Source: Microbacterium proteolyticum (GTDB lineage: Bacteria; Actinomycetota; Actinomycetes; Actinomycetales; Microbacteriaceae). From it: a stretch of 64,000 nucleotides of DNA. Below the pieces are notes generated by a model. It did no database searches and was not told where the DNA came from. It saw only the letters and a list, made by a program, of their open reading frames with translations. This document shows positions 27,761 to 36,859 of this stretch, in pieces (within the stretch, counting starts at the first letter, position 1; every line of letters starts with the position of its first letter). The position numbers were made by a program, and so were the translations under genes. The stretch covers positions 62,001 to 126,000 of the forward strand of contig NZ_CP121274.1 in assembly GCF_029639405.1 (NCBI RefSeq), in the 5' to 3' direction.

Positions 27761-27786
27761 GGGCCTCACCCGTCGGGGTGAGGCCC
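27761..27786 (-). terminator. Terminator of tRNA-Ser
   Basis: An 11-bp perfect stem (27761-27771 with 27776-27786, arms GGGCCTCACCC and GGGTGAGGCCC) with a 4-base loop, followed on the minus strand by CATCGTTGTTTCC. It lies 5 bp past the 3' CCA of the tRNA gene. Confidence 0.85.
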
Positions 27787-27791
27787 ATCTG

Positions 27792-27883
27792 TGGCGGAAG
27801 TGACAGGATTTGAACCTGCGAGGCGAGTTACCCCGCCTACATGGATTCCAGCCATGCTCCTTAGGCCGCTCGGACACACTTCC
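27792..27883 (-). tRNA. tRNA-Ser (anticodon GGA)
   Basis: 92 bases including an encoded CCA. The acceptor stem is GGAAGTG with CACTTCC; the anticodon arm CATGG-CTGGAAT-CCATG presents GGA, reading UCC and UCU serine codons. The long variable arm (GGCGGGGTAACTCGCC) is the class II feature expected for serine, and the T loop reads TTCAAAT. A terminator follows. Confidence 0.95.
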
Positions 27884-27894
27884 AACAGACGATC

Positions 27895-28863
27895 TTACAC
27901 GGCGGCGGCACCCTCCCCCGCCGCGGGCGACGACCGCCCGTCGAGGAGCGAACGCGGGACCCGGTGCAGGGTGACCGCCCCGATCGCGTCGAACGGGTGC
28001 AGCGGGTCGGGGTCGACGGCGCCGGTGGGGCCGCCGAGCTCGGAGTCGGCGAGCGCGCTCATCACGGTGTAGGCATCCATGGCATCCCACCCCCGCTCGA
28101 CGAAGGCGTCGAACGCGTCCTCGTAGCCGCGGCGCACGCTCTCCTGCACGGTCGCGCCGAGGCCGACGAAGATCCACTCGTCGGCGGTCGCGATACGGGG
28201 TGCCCGCAACGACAGACCCGGAACGACGTCGATCGAGACGACCACCGTGCCCTCGGCCTCGATCGCGACGAACGAGGACTCCCCGCGCGCCATGATCGCG
28301 TGCACGTCGCCGATCGCGAGCAGCGCACCCTCGACCTCGACGGGGAGGTACACCGTGGCACCGGGGGCGATGTCGGTGACGTCCATGTTGCCGCCGATCG
28401 AATGCGCGGGCATGACGGTGCTGGCCACCCCCGACGCCGGCGCGGTGCCGATGCAGCCGACCATCGGCCGGGGCGCGACCGTCACGGCATCCGTGAGGTG
28501 TACGCCGTCGGCGTCGATCGGGATGCGACGGGTGACGACCCGATCGGGCATGCGGTCGCGCAGGGCCCCGACACCGGGCAGGCTCATCGCCCACCCGGTG
28601 TCGGTCAGCCGGATTTCGTGGATCGTCACCGCCAGGGCGTCGCCGGGCCGGGCTCCCTCGACGTACACGGGTCCGGTCACCGGGTTCAGCGGTGCCGACA
28701 AGAGCGCCAGATCGCCGTGCTCGTGGAGCTCGCGGTACACGGCGTCGTCGGTCTGGAACGCGATGCGCTCCCCCGTGCCGGGCGCGATCCGGAGGACCGG
28801 CGGCACGTCGGCGCGGTGTCCGGGGCGGCCGTGCTCCTTGCCGAGGCGGTGCTCGGTCGTCAT
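27895..28863 (-). CDS. Acetamidase/formamidase family protein
   Basis: 322 aa. Family features include TGPVYVEGARPGDALAVTIHEI, the AHSIGGNMDV stretch and LPVEVEGALLAIGDVHAIMARGE, all typical of the acetamidase/formamidase beta-sandwich enzymes that hydrolyse short amides to acid and ammonia. The ATG overlaps the stop of the APC permease by 4 bases. With an alpha/beta hydrolase further upstream it forms an amide uptake and hydrolysis operon. Confidence 0.92.
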   Translation of the reverse strand: MTTEHRLGKEHGRPGHRADVPPVLRIAPGTGERIAFQTDDAVYRELHEHGDLALLSAPLNPVTGPVYVEGARPGDALAVTIHEIRLTDTGWAMSLPGVGALRDRMPDRVVTRRIPIDADGVHLTDAVTVAPRPMVGCIGTAPASGVASTVMPAHSIGGNMDVTDIAPGATVYLPVEVEGALLAIGDVHAIMARGESSFVAIEAEGTVVVSIDVVPGLSLRAPRIATADEWIFVGLGATVQESVRRGYEDAFDAFVERGWDAMDAYTVMSALADSELGGPTGAVDPDPLHPFDAIGAVTLHRVPRSLLDGRSSPAAGEGAAAV

Positions 28864-30284
28864 CGCGAGGCCACCTCCGCGCCGCCCTCACCGGCGGTCG
28901 AAGCGGCGTGCTCGGGCGACGGAGCGGGCGTCACGCCGTACTTGCGGGCGAAGACGAGGTACACGACACCGCCGACGACGAGCCACAGTATGCCGCCGAC
29001 CTTCGCGGTGATGTCGGCGTTGAGCAGCACGTAGCCGATGATCAGGAACCCGATCAGCGGCACGGCGAGGTGAAGCACGTAGTTCTTCGACTTCTTCTTT
29101 CCGAGGTAGTACGCCGCGACCGAGACGTGCAGCAGCATGAAGCCGAGGAGCGCGCCGAAGTTCACCAGCGACGAGATCACGGCGATCTGGCCCACGAAGA
29201 ACAGCACGAGGACGAGCGAGATCGCGCTGACCGACAGGATCGCCGCCAGCGGCACCTGACGCGAGTTCACCTTCGAGAGGAACGCCGGCAGGCGCCGATC
29301 GCGGCTCATCGAGTAGAGCAGGCGCGAGGTCGCGGCCTGGGCGGCGACGGCATTCGCGATACCCACTGCGACGACGTTGACGGCCAGGAACGCGGTCGCC
29401 CACCCCGAACCCGCGGCCTGCGCGACGAGGAGGAAGAAGGCGTTGTTCACATCGTCGTCGGAGAACGCGATCGTGCCGGCGGCGAGCGCGCTGGCGAACC
29501 ACGTCTGCGCGATGAACAGCACCGCGACCACCAGCAGGGCGATGATCATCGCGCGACCGCCGGACTTGCGGTCGCCCGTGGACTCCTCGGCCATCGTCGA
29601 GATGCCGTCGAAGCCGAGGAAGCTCAGCACCGCGATCGAGAGCGCGGTGGCGATCAGCGCGGGGTTGACCTTCTCGGCATCCCACACCGGGGCGATCGTG
29701 AATTCGGCACCGGGGATCGTCCCGGACGACAGCGCGACCATCGCGATGACGACGAAGATGACGACGAAGGCGAGCTGGATGCCGAGCATCACACGGTTCG
29801 CGAGCTTGATCGAGCCGATGCCGAGCACGTTGACGACGGTGTTGATGATCACGAACGAGACCGCCCAGATCCACTGCGGGACATCGGGGAAGATCCCGGC
29901 CATCGACGACGCCGCGAACACGTACAGCAGGGTCGGCACGAGCAGGTAGTCCAGCAGGATCGCCCACCCGGCGAAGAAGCCCACCGTGGGGTGGAGGCCC
30001 CGGCCGACGTAGGAGAACACGGAGCCGGCGATCGGGAACGCCTTCGACATCTGCGCGTAGGCGAGGGCGGTGAATATCATCGCCACGACACCGGTGATGT
30101 ACACCAGCGGGACCATGCCGCTGGCGGCGTTGTAGACGACGCCGAAGATCGCCCACGGGGCGATCGGCACCATGAAGACCAGGCCGTAGACGACGAGGTC
30201 GAAGGTGGACATGGAGCGCTTGAGCTCCTGCTTGTAGCCGAAGGACTCCAGCTGCTGCTGGGCCTCGGGGGCGGTGTCGGACAT
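28860..30284 (-). CDS. APC-superfamily amino acid/amide permease
   Basis: 474 aa with 12 predicted membrane segments. Opens with MSTFDLVVYGLVFMVPIAPW and carries FLGFDGISTMAEESTGDRKSG, the APC consensus between helices 6 and 7. The C-terminal tail is short and acidic. It lies between an alpha/beta hydrolase (55 bp upstream) and the acetamidase (4-base overlap), so it probably imports an amino acid amide or similar compound. No specificity residue can be read off. Confidence 0.9.
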   Translation of the reverse strand: MSDTAPEAQQQLESFGYKQELKRSMSTFDLVVYGLVFMVPIAPWAIFGVVYNAASGMVPLVYITGVVAMIFTALAYAQMSKAFPIAGSVFSYVGRGLHPTVGFFAGWAILLDYLLVPTLLYVFAASSMAGIFPDVPQWIWAVSFVIINTVVNVLGIGSIKLANRVMLGIQLAFVVIFVVIAMVALSSGTIPGAEFTIAPVWDAEKVNPALIATALSIAVLSFLGFDGISTMAEESTGDRKSGGRAMIIALLVVAVLFIAQTWFASALAAGTIAFSDDDVNNAFFLLVAQAAGSGWATAFLAVNVVAVGIANAVAAQAATSRLLYSMSRDRRLPAFLSKVNSRQVPLAAILSVSAISLVLVLFFVGQIAVISSLVNFGALLGFMLLHVSVAAYYLGKKKSKNYVLHLAVPLIGFLIIGYVLLNADITAKVGGILWLVVGGVVYLVFARKYGVTPAPSPEHAASTAGEGGAEVASR

Positions 30285-30339
30285 GGGACTCCTGTTCGGG
30301 TGACGGTGGAGCGTATCGGGTGGGCGCGAAACGGGCGGG

Positions 30340-31230
30340 TCAGGGAAGCGGGGCGAGGAAGTCGGCGATGACGGCGCGGAACGCGTCGGGCATCTCGAGG
30401 TGGGTGCAGTGGCTGGCGCCGGCGAACACGTGCGAACGGGCGCCGGGGATGTGCTCCACGAACGGCGCCCAGGTCTCGGGGGTGGCCTCGTCGAACTCCC
30501 CCGCGACGACGAGGGTGGGGACGGCGACCCGCGGCAGGCGGTCGATGATCGTCCAGTCGCGGCCGGTGCCGACGACGTGGAACTCGTTCGGTCCGTTCAT
30601 GGTGAAGTACACCGTCGGGTCGGCGAGCATCTGCTGCTCGCTGTCGACGAAGTCCTGCGGCATGGGCGTGACGCGGCACACGTGCCGCTCGTAGAAGACG
30701 CGGGTGGCATCCACGTAGTCGGGGTGGTCCAGGGTGCCGTCGGCTTCGTGGCGGTCGAGGGCCGCGCGGGCGTCCTCCGGCAGCTCGGAGCGCAGCCGCG
30801 CCGCGCCGGCGAGCCACAGTTCCATGGATGCCGGGGAGTTGCAGATCTCCAGGCTCCGCAGCCCCTCCGGCTGACGCACGGCGATCTCGGCACCGAGCAT
30901 GCCGCCCCACGACTGCCCGAGCACGTGGTACTCGTCGAAGCCGAGCGCCTCGCGCAGATTGTGGAACTCGTCGACGAAGAACTGCGGCACCCACTGCTCG
31001 ACGGGAGCGTCGGGGTGGTGCGAGCTCTTCCCGCACCCGATCTGGTCGTAGTGCACGACCGTGCGTCCGGTGAGGTCGGCGAGGGCGTCGAGGTTCTTGA
31101 CGTAGTCGTGGGCCATGCCGGGTCCTCCGTGGAGGACGAACAGCGGCGCGGCGCCGGTGGGCCTCGCGGGCTCGGTCAGGCGGGCCCAGGTGAATCCGTC
31201 GTGGAACGGAACGGTGATCTCGCGGTGCAT
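30340..31230 (-). CDS. Proline-iminopeptidase-family alpha/beta hydrolase (amino acid amidase-like)
   Basis: 296 aa from ATG 31230; an in-frame TTG at 31266 would add 12 residues. The oxyanion loop LFVLHGGPGMAHDY, the nucleophile elbow LGQSWGGMLG (Ser), the Asp in VAGEFDEAT and the His in GASHCTHLE make an intact triad. LHGGPG marks the proline iminopeptidase branch, which includes L-amino acid amidases. Being grouped with an APC permease and acetamidase, an amide-hydrolysing role is favoured over peptide trimming. Confidence 0.88.
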   Translation of the reverse strand: MHREITVPFHDGFTWARLTEPARPTGAAPLFVLHGGPGMAHDYVKNLDALADLTGRTVVHYDQIGCGKSSHHPDAPVEQWVPQFFVDEFHNLREALGFDEYHVLGQSWGGMLGAEIAVRQPEGLRSLEICNSPASMELWLAGAARLRSELPEDARAALDRHEADGTLDHPDYVDATRVFYERHVCRVTPMPQDFVDSEQQMLADPTVYFTMNGPNEFHVVGTGRDWTIIDRLPRVAVPTLVVAGEFDEATPETWAPFVEHIPGARSHVFAGASHCTHLEMPDAFRAVIADFLAPLP

Positions 31231-31250
31231 GGAGTCATCGTGGACCCGGT

Positions 31251-31272
31251 AAAGGTTCGTTGGCAAACCTTT
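31251..31272. promoter_or_regulatory. Operator-like inverted repeat in the amide locus
   Basis: AAAGGTT (31251-31257) and AACCTTT (31266-31272) flank 8 bases in the gap between the hydrolase and the divergent GntR gene. The right arm overlaps the -35 (TTGGCA, 31260-31265) of the GntR promoter. It is the best candidate operator for the regulator at 31312. Confidence 0.6.
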
Positions 31273-31288
31273 TCTCGGGATTTAACAT
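31260..31288 (+). promoter_or_regulatory. Promoter of the FadR-type GntR gene
   Basis: TTGGCA (31260-31265) and TAACAT (31283-31288) are 17 bp apart, followed 23 bp later by ATG 31312 with a GGGGAG ribosome site. The -35 lies inside the inverted repeat, suggesting autoregulation. Confidence 0.5.
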
Positions 31289-31311
31289 GAAAGAAATCGA
31301 CCGGGGAGCTG

Positions 31312-32052
31312 ATGGCCGAGACCGACGACGCATCACTCGTGGAGCGCGTGACCGAGCGGCTGATCACCGCGGTCGCCGTCGGCGAGTTCCTGCCCGGAAC
31401 CCGCTTGCCCCCCGAGCGCGACCTCTCCCCCCTCCTCGGAGTCGGGCGCACCACCGTCCGCGCCGCCCTCGACGACCTGTCCGCGCGCGGCCTGATCGAG
31501 AAGCGCCGCGGCCGCGCCGGGGGCACCTTCGTGGCCGAGGACTGGCCCGCGTCGGTGGTCGTGGGCGTGGACCGCTGGTTCGCCGAGCGCTGGGACGACC
31601 TCGTCGACGCGTGCACGGCCAGTTCGCTCCTGCATTCCTCGCTCGCCCGCCTAGCCGCCGAACGGCGGACGGATGCCGACATCACCTCGATGCACGAACG
31701 CCTGGCCGCCTTCCACGCGGCGGAGTCCGGCGACGCCAAGCAGCGCGCCGACAGCCTGCTGCACCTGTCGATCATCGACGCGGCCCACAACACGGCGCTG
31801 CGCGAGATCCTCCTCGACCACGAGCGCCACCTCTCCCTCTCCGCCCCCGCGCACCCGTGGGGCGACCGCGAGAGCCACCGACGCATGGAGTCGCGCGCCG
31901 GGCGCGAGCACGACGCGATCGTCGCGGCGATCGTGCGCTCCACCCCGGACGCCGCCGCCGAGCTCGCCCGCCGTCACGTGCAGATCGACCTCGAGCTGTT
32001 CGCGGAGGCGCGGGAGTTCGCCCGCCGCCGCGCCGCCGCCGCGGCATCCTGA
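31312..32052 (+). CDS. GntR-family regulator, FadR/FCD type
   Basis: 246 aa. The N-terminal winged helix (residues ~8-75) includes GTRLPPERDLSPLLGVGRTT and the wing GRAGGTFV. The C-terminal all-helical FCD domain keeps metal-binding-type residues (HLSIIDAAHNTAL and SRAGREHDAIVAAI). It is divergent from the hydrolase-permease-acetamidase genes and shares with them a short region holding a dyad, so it is their likely repressor. Confidence 0.9.
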   Translation: MAETDDASLVERVTERLITAVAVGEFLPGTRLPPERDLSPLLGVGRTTVRAALDDLSARGLIEKRRGRAGGTFVAEDWPASVVVGVDRWFAERWDDLVDACTASSLLHSSLARLAAERRTDADITSMHERLAAFHAAESGDAKQRADSLLHLSIIDAAHNTALREILLDHERHLSLSAPAHPWGDRESHRRMESRAGREHDAIVAAIVRSTPDAAAELARRHVQIDLELFAEAREFARRRAAAAAS

Positions 32053-32054
32053 CC

Positions 32055-32630
32055 TCAGCCGGCCAGCCGCGCCTCCAGGCCCGCGCGGACCCTGGGCCAC
32101 TCCTCGCGGAGGATCGAGAAGTACAGCGTGTCGCCGACCGTGCCGTCCGCGGCGATCCGATGCCGACGCAGACGCCCCTCGGGCACACCGCCCAGACGCT
32201 GGATGGCGCGGGCGCTGCGATCGTTACGGGCATCGCAGCGGAGCGCCACGCGGTTGACGCCCCACGTCTCGAACGCCTGGGTCAACAGGAGCATCTTGGC
32301 CGCCGGGTTGGTGCGACCACCCTGGAACGGCCGCCCGTACCAGGTCGTGCCGATCTCGACCCGCCCCTGCGCGGGCACGTGGTCGTAGAACGTGGTGGAT
32401 CCGCGCACCTCGCCGGTCTCGGCATCCCGGACCGTGAAGGCGAACATGCCGGGCGTCGCCCGCTGCTGATCGACCCGTTCGGCGTACTCGTCGACGGTCG
32501 TGGGCCACGGCGTCGTCATCCCGCGCCACAGGTCGGCGTCGGTGAGGGGCCACGCCTCGATCGCGTCATCGGGGTGCGCGGGGGCCAGACGCACGCCGAA
32601 GCCGACCAGGTCGAGAGAGTGATCGGTCAC
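32055..32630 (-). CDS. GNAT N-acetyltransferase (RimJ/RimL-like)
   Basis: 191 aa. The acetyl-CoA-binding part is seen in GTTWYGRPFQGGRTNPAAKMLLL and the later NDRSARAIQRLGGVPEGRLRRH, typical of the RimJ/RimL branch that acetylates protein N-termini or small amines. The GTG start overlaps the MerR stop by 4 bases, so the MerR product probably controls it. The acceptor substrate is unknown; drug or metabolite acetylation is equally possible. Confidence 0.87.
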   Translation of the reverse strand: MTDHSLDLVGFGVRLAPAHPDDAIEAWPLTDADLWRGMTTPWPTTVDEYAERVDQQRATPGMFAFTVRDAETGEVRGSTTFYDHVPAQGRVEIGTTWYGRPFQGGRTNPAAKMLLLTQAFETWGVNRVALRCDARNDRSARAIQRLGGVPEGRLRRHRIAADGTVGDTLYFSILREEWPRVRAGLEARLAG

Positions 32631-32998
32631 CGCGCGGCCAACTGGGTGAGGAACTCGTCGGCGGCGGCGAGCTGTCGACGCAAGCCGTCGCGCCGCGTGA
32701 TCGCCTCCTCGCGGATGCCGTCGAGCCGGGCGCGCAGGACCGCGTCACCGGGATCGGCATCCAGTCCGTCGACGACGGCGAGCAGCTCCCCCATCTGCTC
32801 GAGCGAGTACCCGAGCGGTTTCATCCGGCGGATCAGCAGAAGGCGGGATTCGTCTTGCGCGGTGTAGAGCCGGAAGCCGCCCTCGGACCGGGCCGACGGG
32901 CGCAGGAGGCCGATCTCGTCGTAGTGCCGGAGCGTGCGGATCGACAGTCCCGTCCGCTCCGCGAGCTCGCCGATCTGCATCGGTCGGGCGTGATCCAT
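32627..32998 (-). CDS. MerR-family transcriptional regulator
   Basis: 123 aa. The N-terminal winged helix is clear: IGELAERTGLSIRTLRHYDE, followed by GLLRPSARSEGGFRLY. A coiled-coil dimer helix and a short C-terminus without a metal-binding Cys set follow, so it is not a heavy-metal sensor. It is first of a two-gene unit with a GNAT enzyme and divergent from the SulP transporter, with a MerR-type dyad between. Confidence 0.9.
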   Translation of the reverse strand: MDHARPMQIGELAERTGLSIRTLRHYDEIGLLRPSARSEGGFRLYTAQDESRLLLIRRMKPLGYSLEQMGELLAVVDGLDADPGDAVLRARLDGIREEAITRRDGLRRQLAAADEFLTQLAAR

Positions 32999-33017
32999 GA
33001 CATCCCCGATCCCGCAA

Positions 33018-33036
33018 CCCTCACGTTACGGTAGAG
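33018..33036. promoter_or_regulatory. Candidate MerR operator
   Basis: CCCTCACGTTACGGTAGAG contains a CTC-ACGTTACGGTA-GAG dyad similar to operators of MerR regulators (CCTCACGTTACGTGAGG type). It lies 20 bp upstream of the MerR start, between it and sulP-type gene. Assignment is by resemblance and position. Confidence 0.5.
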
Positions 33037-33091
33037 TTCGACGGTCGCACTCGCGACCGCCTCCATTCTCCCCCGCCCCTCCGGAGCCCCC

Positions 33092-34582
33092 GTGACCGAC
33101 GTCCTCGCGCGCCCGCGCCCCGAGCCCACCGTGCGTCAGGCGCTGCGCTCCCCCCGTCTGCTCACCCGGGAGGTGCTTGCCGGTCTCGTCGTGGCGATCG
33201 CCCTGATCCCGGAGGCGATCGCCTTCTCGATCATCGCGGGGGTCGACCCGAGGCTCGGCCTGTTCTCGTCGTTCGTCATGGCCGTCGCGATCGCCTTCCT
33301 CGGCGGTCGCCCCGCGATGATCAGCGCCGCCACGGGAGCGATCGCGCTCGTCATCGCCCCCGTCGCGCGCGAGCACGGCGTCGATTACCTGCTGGCCACC
33401 GTGATCCTCGGCGGCATCGTGCAGGTGGCGCTGGGCGTCCTCGGCGTGGCGAAGCTCATGCGCTACATCCCCCGCAGCGTCATGGTCGGGTTCGTCAACG
33501 CTCTCGCCATCCTGATCTTCGTCGCGCAGGTCCCGCAGCTGATCGGCGTGCCGTGGATGGTGTACCCGCTGACCGCGGCGGGTCTGGCGATCATGTATCT
33601 GCTGCCCCGCGTGACGCGCGCGATCCCGGCGCCGCTGGTGGCCATCGTGCTCCTGACCGGCGCGGCGGTCGTGTTCGGCATCTCCGTGCCCACCGTGGGA
33701 GATCAGGGCGCGCTCCCCGAGAGCCTGCCCGTGCTTCTGCTCCCGAACGTGCCTTTCACGTTCGAGACGCTCGGGATCATCTTCCCGTTCGCCCTCGCGA
33801 TGGCCGTGGTGGGTCTCCTCGAGTCGCTCATGACCGCCGCGCTGGTCGACGAGATCACCGACACCCCGTCCTCGAAGACGCGCGAGTCCCTCGGCCAGGG
33901 CGCGGCGAACGTCCTGTCCGGCTTCTTCGGCGGGATGGGCGGGTGCGCGATGATCGGCCAGACGATGATCAACGTCAAGGCATCCGGCGCGCGCACCCGC
34001 ATCTCCACGTTCCTCGCCGGGGTCTTCCTCCTCGTCCTGGTGCTGGTCTTCGGCGACGTGGTCGCGATCATCCCCATGGCCGTCCTGGTGGCCGTCATGA
34101 TCGTGGTCTCGATCGCCACGTTCGACTGGCACAGCATCCGCCCGTCCTCCCTCCGGCGGATGCCGCTGAGCGAGACGACCGTGATGGTGGCGACGGTGGC
34201 GGTGACGGTGTGGACCCACAACCTCGCGATCGGCGTCGGCGTCGGCGTGATCGTGGCCGCCGTGCTGTTCGCCCGACGGGTCGCCGGCGTCACCCGGGTG
34301 CACCGGGAGGTCGACGCCGACATCGCCCGCTACCGGGTGGAGGGCGAGCTCTTCTTCGCCTCGAGCAACGACCTCACCACGAAGTTCGCCTACTCGCGCG
34401 ACCCTGCCCGGGTGGTGATCGACCTCTCCGGTTCGCACATCTGGGATGCCTCGACCGTGGCCGCACTCGATGCGGTCGAGACCCGGTACGCCCGGCTCGG
34501 CACGACCGTCGAGATCATCGGGATGAACGCGCAGACCGCGCGTCTCCACGGCCGGCTGAGCGGGAGGCTCGGCGGGCACTGA
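33092..34582 (+). CDS. SulP-family anion transporter with STAS domain
   Basis: 496 aa with 10-12 membrane segments, then a cytoplasmic STAS domain over the last ~90 residues ([22 protein letters not shown]). The SulP signature appears near the N-terminus ([20 protein letters not shown]). Family members move sulfate, bicarbonate or dicarboxylates; the sequence resembles the bicarbonate/sulfate type but specificity cannot be read. GTG start. It is divergent from the MerR-GNAT pair and convergent with an AraC regulator. Confidence 0.92.
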   Translation: MTDVLARPRPEPTVRQALRSPRLLTREVLAGLVVAIALIPEAIAFSIIAGVDPRLGLFSSFVMAVAIAFLGGRPAMISAATGAIALVIAPVAREHGVDYLLATVILGGIVQVALGVLGVAKLMRYIPRSVMVGFVNALAILIFVAQVPQLIGVPWMVYPLTAAGLAIMYLLPRVTRAIPAPLVAIVLLTGAAVVFGISVPTVGDQGALPESLPVLLLPNVPFTFETLGIIFPFALAMAVVGLLESLMTAALVDEITDTPSSKTRESLGQGAANVLSGFFGGMGGCAMIGQTMINVKASGARTRISTFLAGVFLLVLVLVFGDVVAIIPMAVLVAVMIVVSIATFDWHSIRPSSLRRMPLSETTVMVATVAVTVWTHNLAIGVGVGVIVAAVLFARRVAGVTRVHREVDADIARYRVEGELFFASSNDLTTKFAYSRDPARVVIDLSGSHIWDASTVAALDAVETRYARLGTTVEIIGMNAQTARLHGRLSGRLGGH

Positions 34583-34597
34583 TCCGCCGAGCGAGCC

Positions 34598-35539
34598 TCA
34601 CGACCGGAGAGTGGTGGAGGGAGTCTCGCCGAACTCCGCCCGGTACATCGCGGCGAAGCGCCCGAGGTTCGAGAACCCCCAGCGCGCCGCGATGGCCGCC
34701 ACCGTCTCCGCCGAGGGGTCGGCGGCGCGCAGTTCGGCCCGAGCAGCGTCGAGACGCACGCGTCGGACGTACTGCATCGGCGTCCGGCCCGTAGCGGTGC
34801 GGAACGCGTACTGCAATCCGCGCGGGGAGAGCCGCGCCGCCTCCGCGATGTCGGAGAGGGCGATCGGCCCGGTGGCGTGGGCGTCGATATACGCCTTCGC
34901 CCGACGCACCGGCGCGGGCAGCGCACGCGCCGGTCGACCCGCGGCGAGCGCCTCGGTGAAGGTCGAGGGGAACGTCATCAGCGAGGCCTCGAGCAGCAGC
35001 GAGCGCACCTGCTGCGCGATCACCGGGGCACGTTCCGGCGAGCGCAGCAGCACGTCGCGGCCGTACTCCCACGTGCGGGTCCAGTACCTCAGGCGCTGCT
35101 CGGACATCGGCGCGTGCCCGATGGGGCGGACCCGTAATGTGTCGTCTCCCGAGAGCCGACGGGCGGCCTCGTCCACGTCGCCGCGCGCGAAGGACACCGC
35201 GGTTCCGGCGATCCTGCCCGAGAACGCGATCTCGATCGGACGGTCCATCACCACGAACGGCACCGTCGTGTCGATGCGGTCGCGTCGGTAGGTCGCGCGG
35301 ATGCGCGGGCCCGCGATCCGTCCCACGATCATCTGGTCGCCCGGGTCCGATTCGGTCACCATCGTCGATCCCACGGTGTAGTCGCAGAACCCGAAGCCGG
35401 GCTCAGCGGCACCGTGGAAGACGAACGCGGGCTGGATGCCGTCGGCACGGGAGATGCGGGCTCCGGGTATCACCGTCTGCCACATCTCCTGGACCGTCGT
35501 GGCATCCCTGGTTTCGACATGCGTATGCTCCACGGGCAT
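34598..35539 (-). CDS. AraC-family regulator (first of three similar copies)
   Basis: 313 aa. The first ~190 residues form a cupin-like ligand domain (DYTVGSTMVTESDPGDQMIVGRI). The C-terminal ~100 residues carry two helix-turn-helices, with GPIALSDIAEAARLSPRGLQ and AAIAARWGFSNLGRFAAMY. The layout and spacing match the regulators at 47949-48878 and 58987-59961, suggesting paralogy. The neighbours do not reveal a target: a SulP gene converges on it and a short hypothetical gene diverges. Confidence 0.9.
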   Translation of the reverse strand: MPVEHTHVETRDATTVQEMWQTVIPGARISRADGIQPAFVFHGAAEPGFGFCDYTVGSTMVTESDPGDQMIVGRIAGPRIRATYRRDRIDTTVPFVVMDRPIEIAFSGRIAGTAVSFARGDVDEAARRLSGDDTLRVRPIGHAPMSEQRLRYWTRTWEYGRDVLLRSPERAPVIAQQVRSLLLEASLMTFPSTFTEALAAGRPARALPAPVRRAKAYIDAHATGPIALSDIAEAARLSPRGLQYAFRTATGRTPMQYVRRVRLDAARAELRAADPSAETVAAIAARWGFSNLGRFAAMYRAEFGETPSTTLRS

Positions 35540-35699
35540 TTCCTAAGTTCTCGCTGCCGAAAACGGATAGACCGTTGCGTATGCGCTCGAATTGTGCGAT
35601 GGAACCGGTCCCACGATGGGCCGGGATGCGCAACCGCACGTCGACCCTGATAATCGGAGGGGTGTCGCCCCCGCGACGCACTGACCGACGGGATGAGTC

Positions 35700-36044
35700 A
35701 TGCCCTTCCGCACCATGACCACGCTGCAGGCGTGGATCGACGACTTCCGCGCGCTCGGCTACGACGACGCCGGCATCCTCAAGGTGATTCCGCAGGACGG
35801 TGAGGGAGGTTCCGACACCGGCCTGATCGCCGCGGGGCTCCGCAGCGTCTCGACGACGTTCTACGTCTCCCCCGAGACCGAGCCGGGATCGACTGGATGG
35901 GCCGTCACGTTCGAACCGCGCGAGAACGCCGCTCCTCTCGGCTCGGCGCGGGTCCTCGCCCTCTCCGGAGAGCTGGCGATGCTGTCGGCGTTGTGCACCT
36001 TCCTGCAGGCACGAGCCGAGGCTTTCGTCGAAGCCCGATCCTGA
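35700..36044 (+). CDS. Hypothetical protein, 114 aa
   Basis: Soluble, slightly acidic protein with no signal peptide or membrane segment. It starts MPFRTMTTLQAWIDDFRALGYDDAGI and contains a predicted beta-rich middle (VSTTFYVSPETEPGSTGWAVTFE) and a C-terminal helix (GELAMLSALCTFLQARAEAF). ATG 35700 or the ATG at 35715 could start it. I do not recognise a family. It lies between divergent AraC and convergent MarR genes. Confidence 0.6.
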   Translation: MPFRTMTTLQAWIDDFRALGYDDAGILKVIPQDGEGGSDTGLIAAGLRSVSTTFYVSPETEPGSTGWAVTFEPRENAAPLGSARVLALSGELAMLSALCTFLQARAEAFVEARS

Positions 36045-36083
36045 GGCTCCCGGCCGGGCGCGCGCCGTCGGGGCGGGAACGCC

Positions 36084-36530
36084 TCAGCCGGCGGCTGTAC
36101 CCGCGGCGGTGAGACGGCGGAGGACGGCCGCGACCCGGTCGGCATCCGCGGGGTCGATCTCGGCGATCGCCGCCTCCACCGCGTTGTCGAATCCGCGGAG
36201 GGAACACCACGGCGCAGAATCCAGGTCGACCGTCGCGGTGATGTGGTTCACGCGACGGTCCTCGTCGTCGAGGTCGCGGCGCACGGCACCGCGCTGCACG
36301 AGTCGGTCGATGAGGGTCGTCACGCCGGCCGAGGTGATGCCGAGGTGGTCGCGCACGTGCGAGGGGCGCGCCCCGGGATTCTCGGCGACGAAGATGAGGG
36401 CCTTCGCGTCGAGCTCGTTGAGGGACAGCGTCCGGCGCGCCTCGGCGGTCGCGGCGCGACGCGCCTCGTCGTAGGCCAGGAGCGCACGTCCGAGGTCCGA
36501 GATCGACGAGGCGTCCGAGGAGTTCTGCAC
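36084..36530 (-). CDS. MarR-family transcriptional regulator
   Basis: 148 aa from the GTG at 36530; the frame stays open further upstream but the extension is arginine-rich and not family-like. The winged helix spans about residues 35-105, with HVRDHLGITSAGVTTLIDRL as the recognition region and RRDLDDEDRRVNHITAT as the wing. The N-terminal helix SDLGRALLAYDEARR serves dimerisation. No clear target is adjacent; the hypothetical gene ends 39 bp away in convergent orientation. Confidence 0.85.
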   Translation of the reverse strand: MQNSSDASSISDLGRALLAYDEARRAATAEARRTLSLNELDAKALIFVAENPGARPSHVRDHLGITSAGVTTLIDRLVQRGAVRRDLDDEDRRVNHITATVDLDSAPWCSLRGFDNAVEAAIAEIDPADADRVAAVLRRLTAAGTAAG

Positions 36531-36859
36531 GACCCCTGATCGTACCGGTGCGAGGCCGGGGGCGCGGGTGCGGGCCTCGCGGCCGTTTCGCCGTGTCACG
36601 CGACGAGGGTCGACGCCCGCTGCGCCGCGGGCGCGGCAGCGGGGTCGTCTCGGCCCGCGGTTGCCCCGTTTCCGGCGCGCCGTGTCCGGCGTGCACCGGG
36701 GGGCGGGTTCAGCGGTCGATCGCCGTCGCACGCGTTCACGAGATGGTCTCCGCGGCGTAACCCGCCACCCGCGGTCCACCCTTCAGCATGGGTCAAACCG
36801 CATCCGCGGTCACCGATTCGGCTCCGCTCGTCGGCGCCCCTCCCCGGAAAGCGATCGCG
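36531..36859. other. Intergenic region without a recognised gene
   Basis: About 330 bp of very GC-rich sequence between the MarR start and the assumed glycosyltransferase start. Reading frames here are arginine-rich on both strands and look like composition artefacts. It must hold the divergent promoters, but I see no convincing -35/-10 pair or dyad. An ATG at 36788 would extend the glycosyltransferase by 24 residues into it. Confidence 0.5.

Noticed and set aside
27163..27883. Genomic island inserted at tRNA-Ser
   Set aside because: No integrase, no repeat of the tRNA 3' end and no change in base composition beyond the small TA pair.
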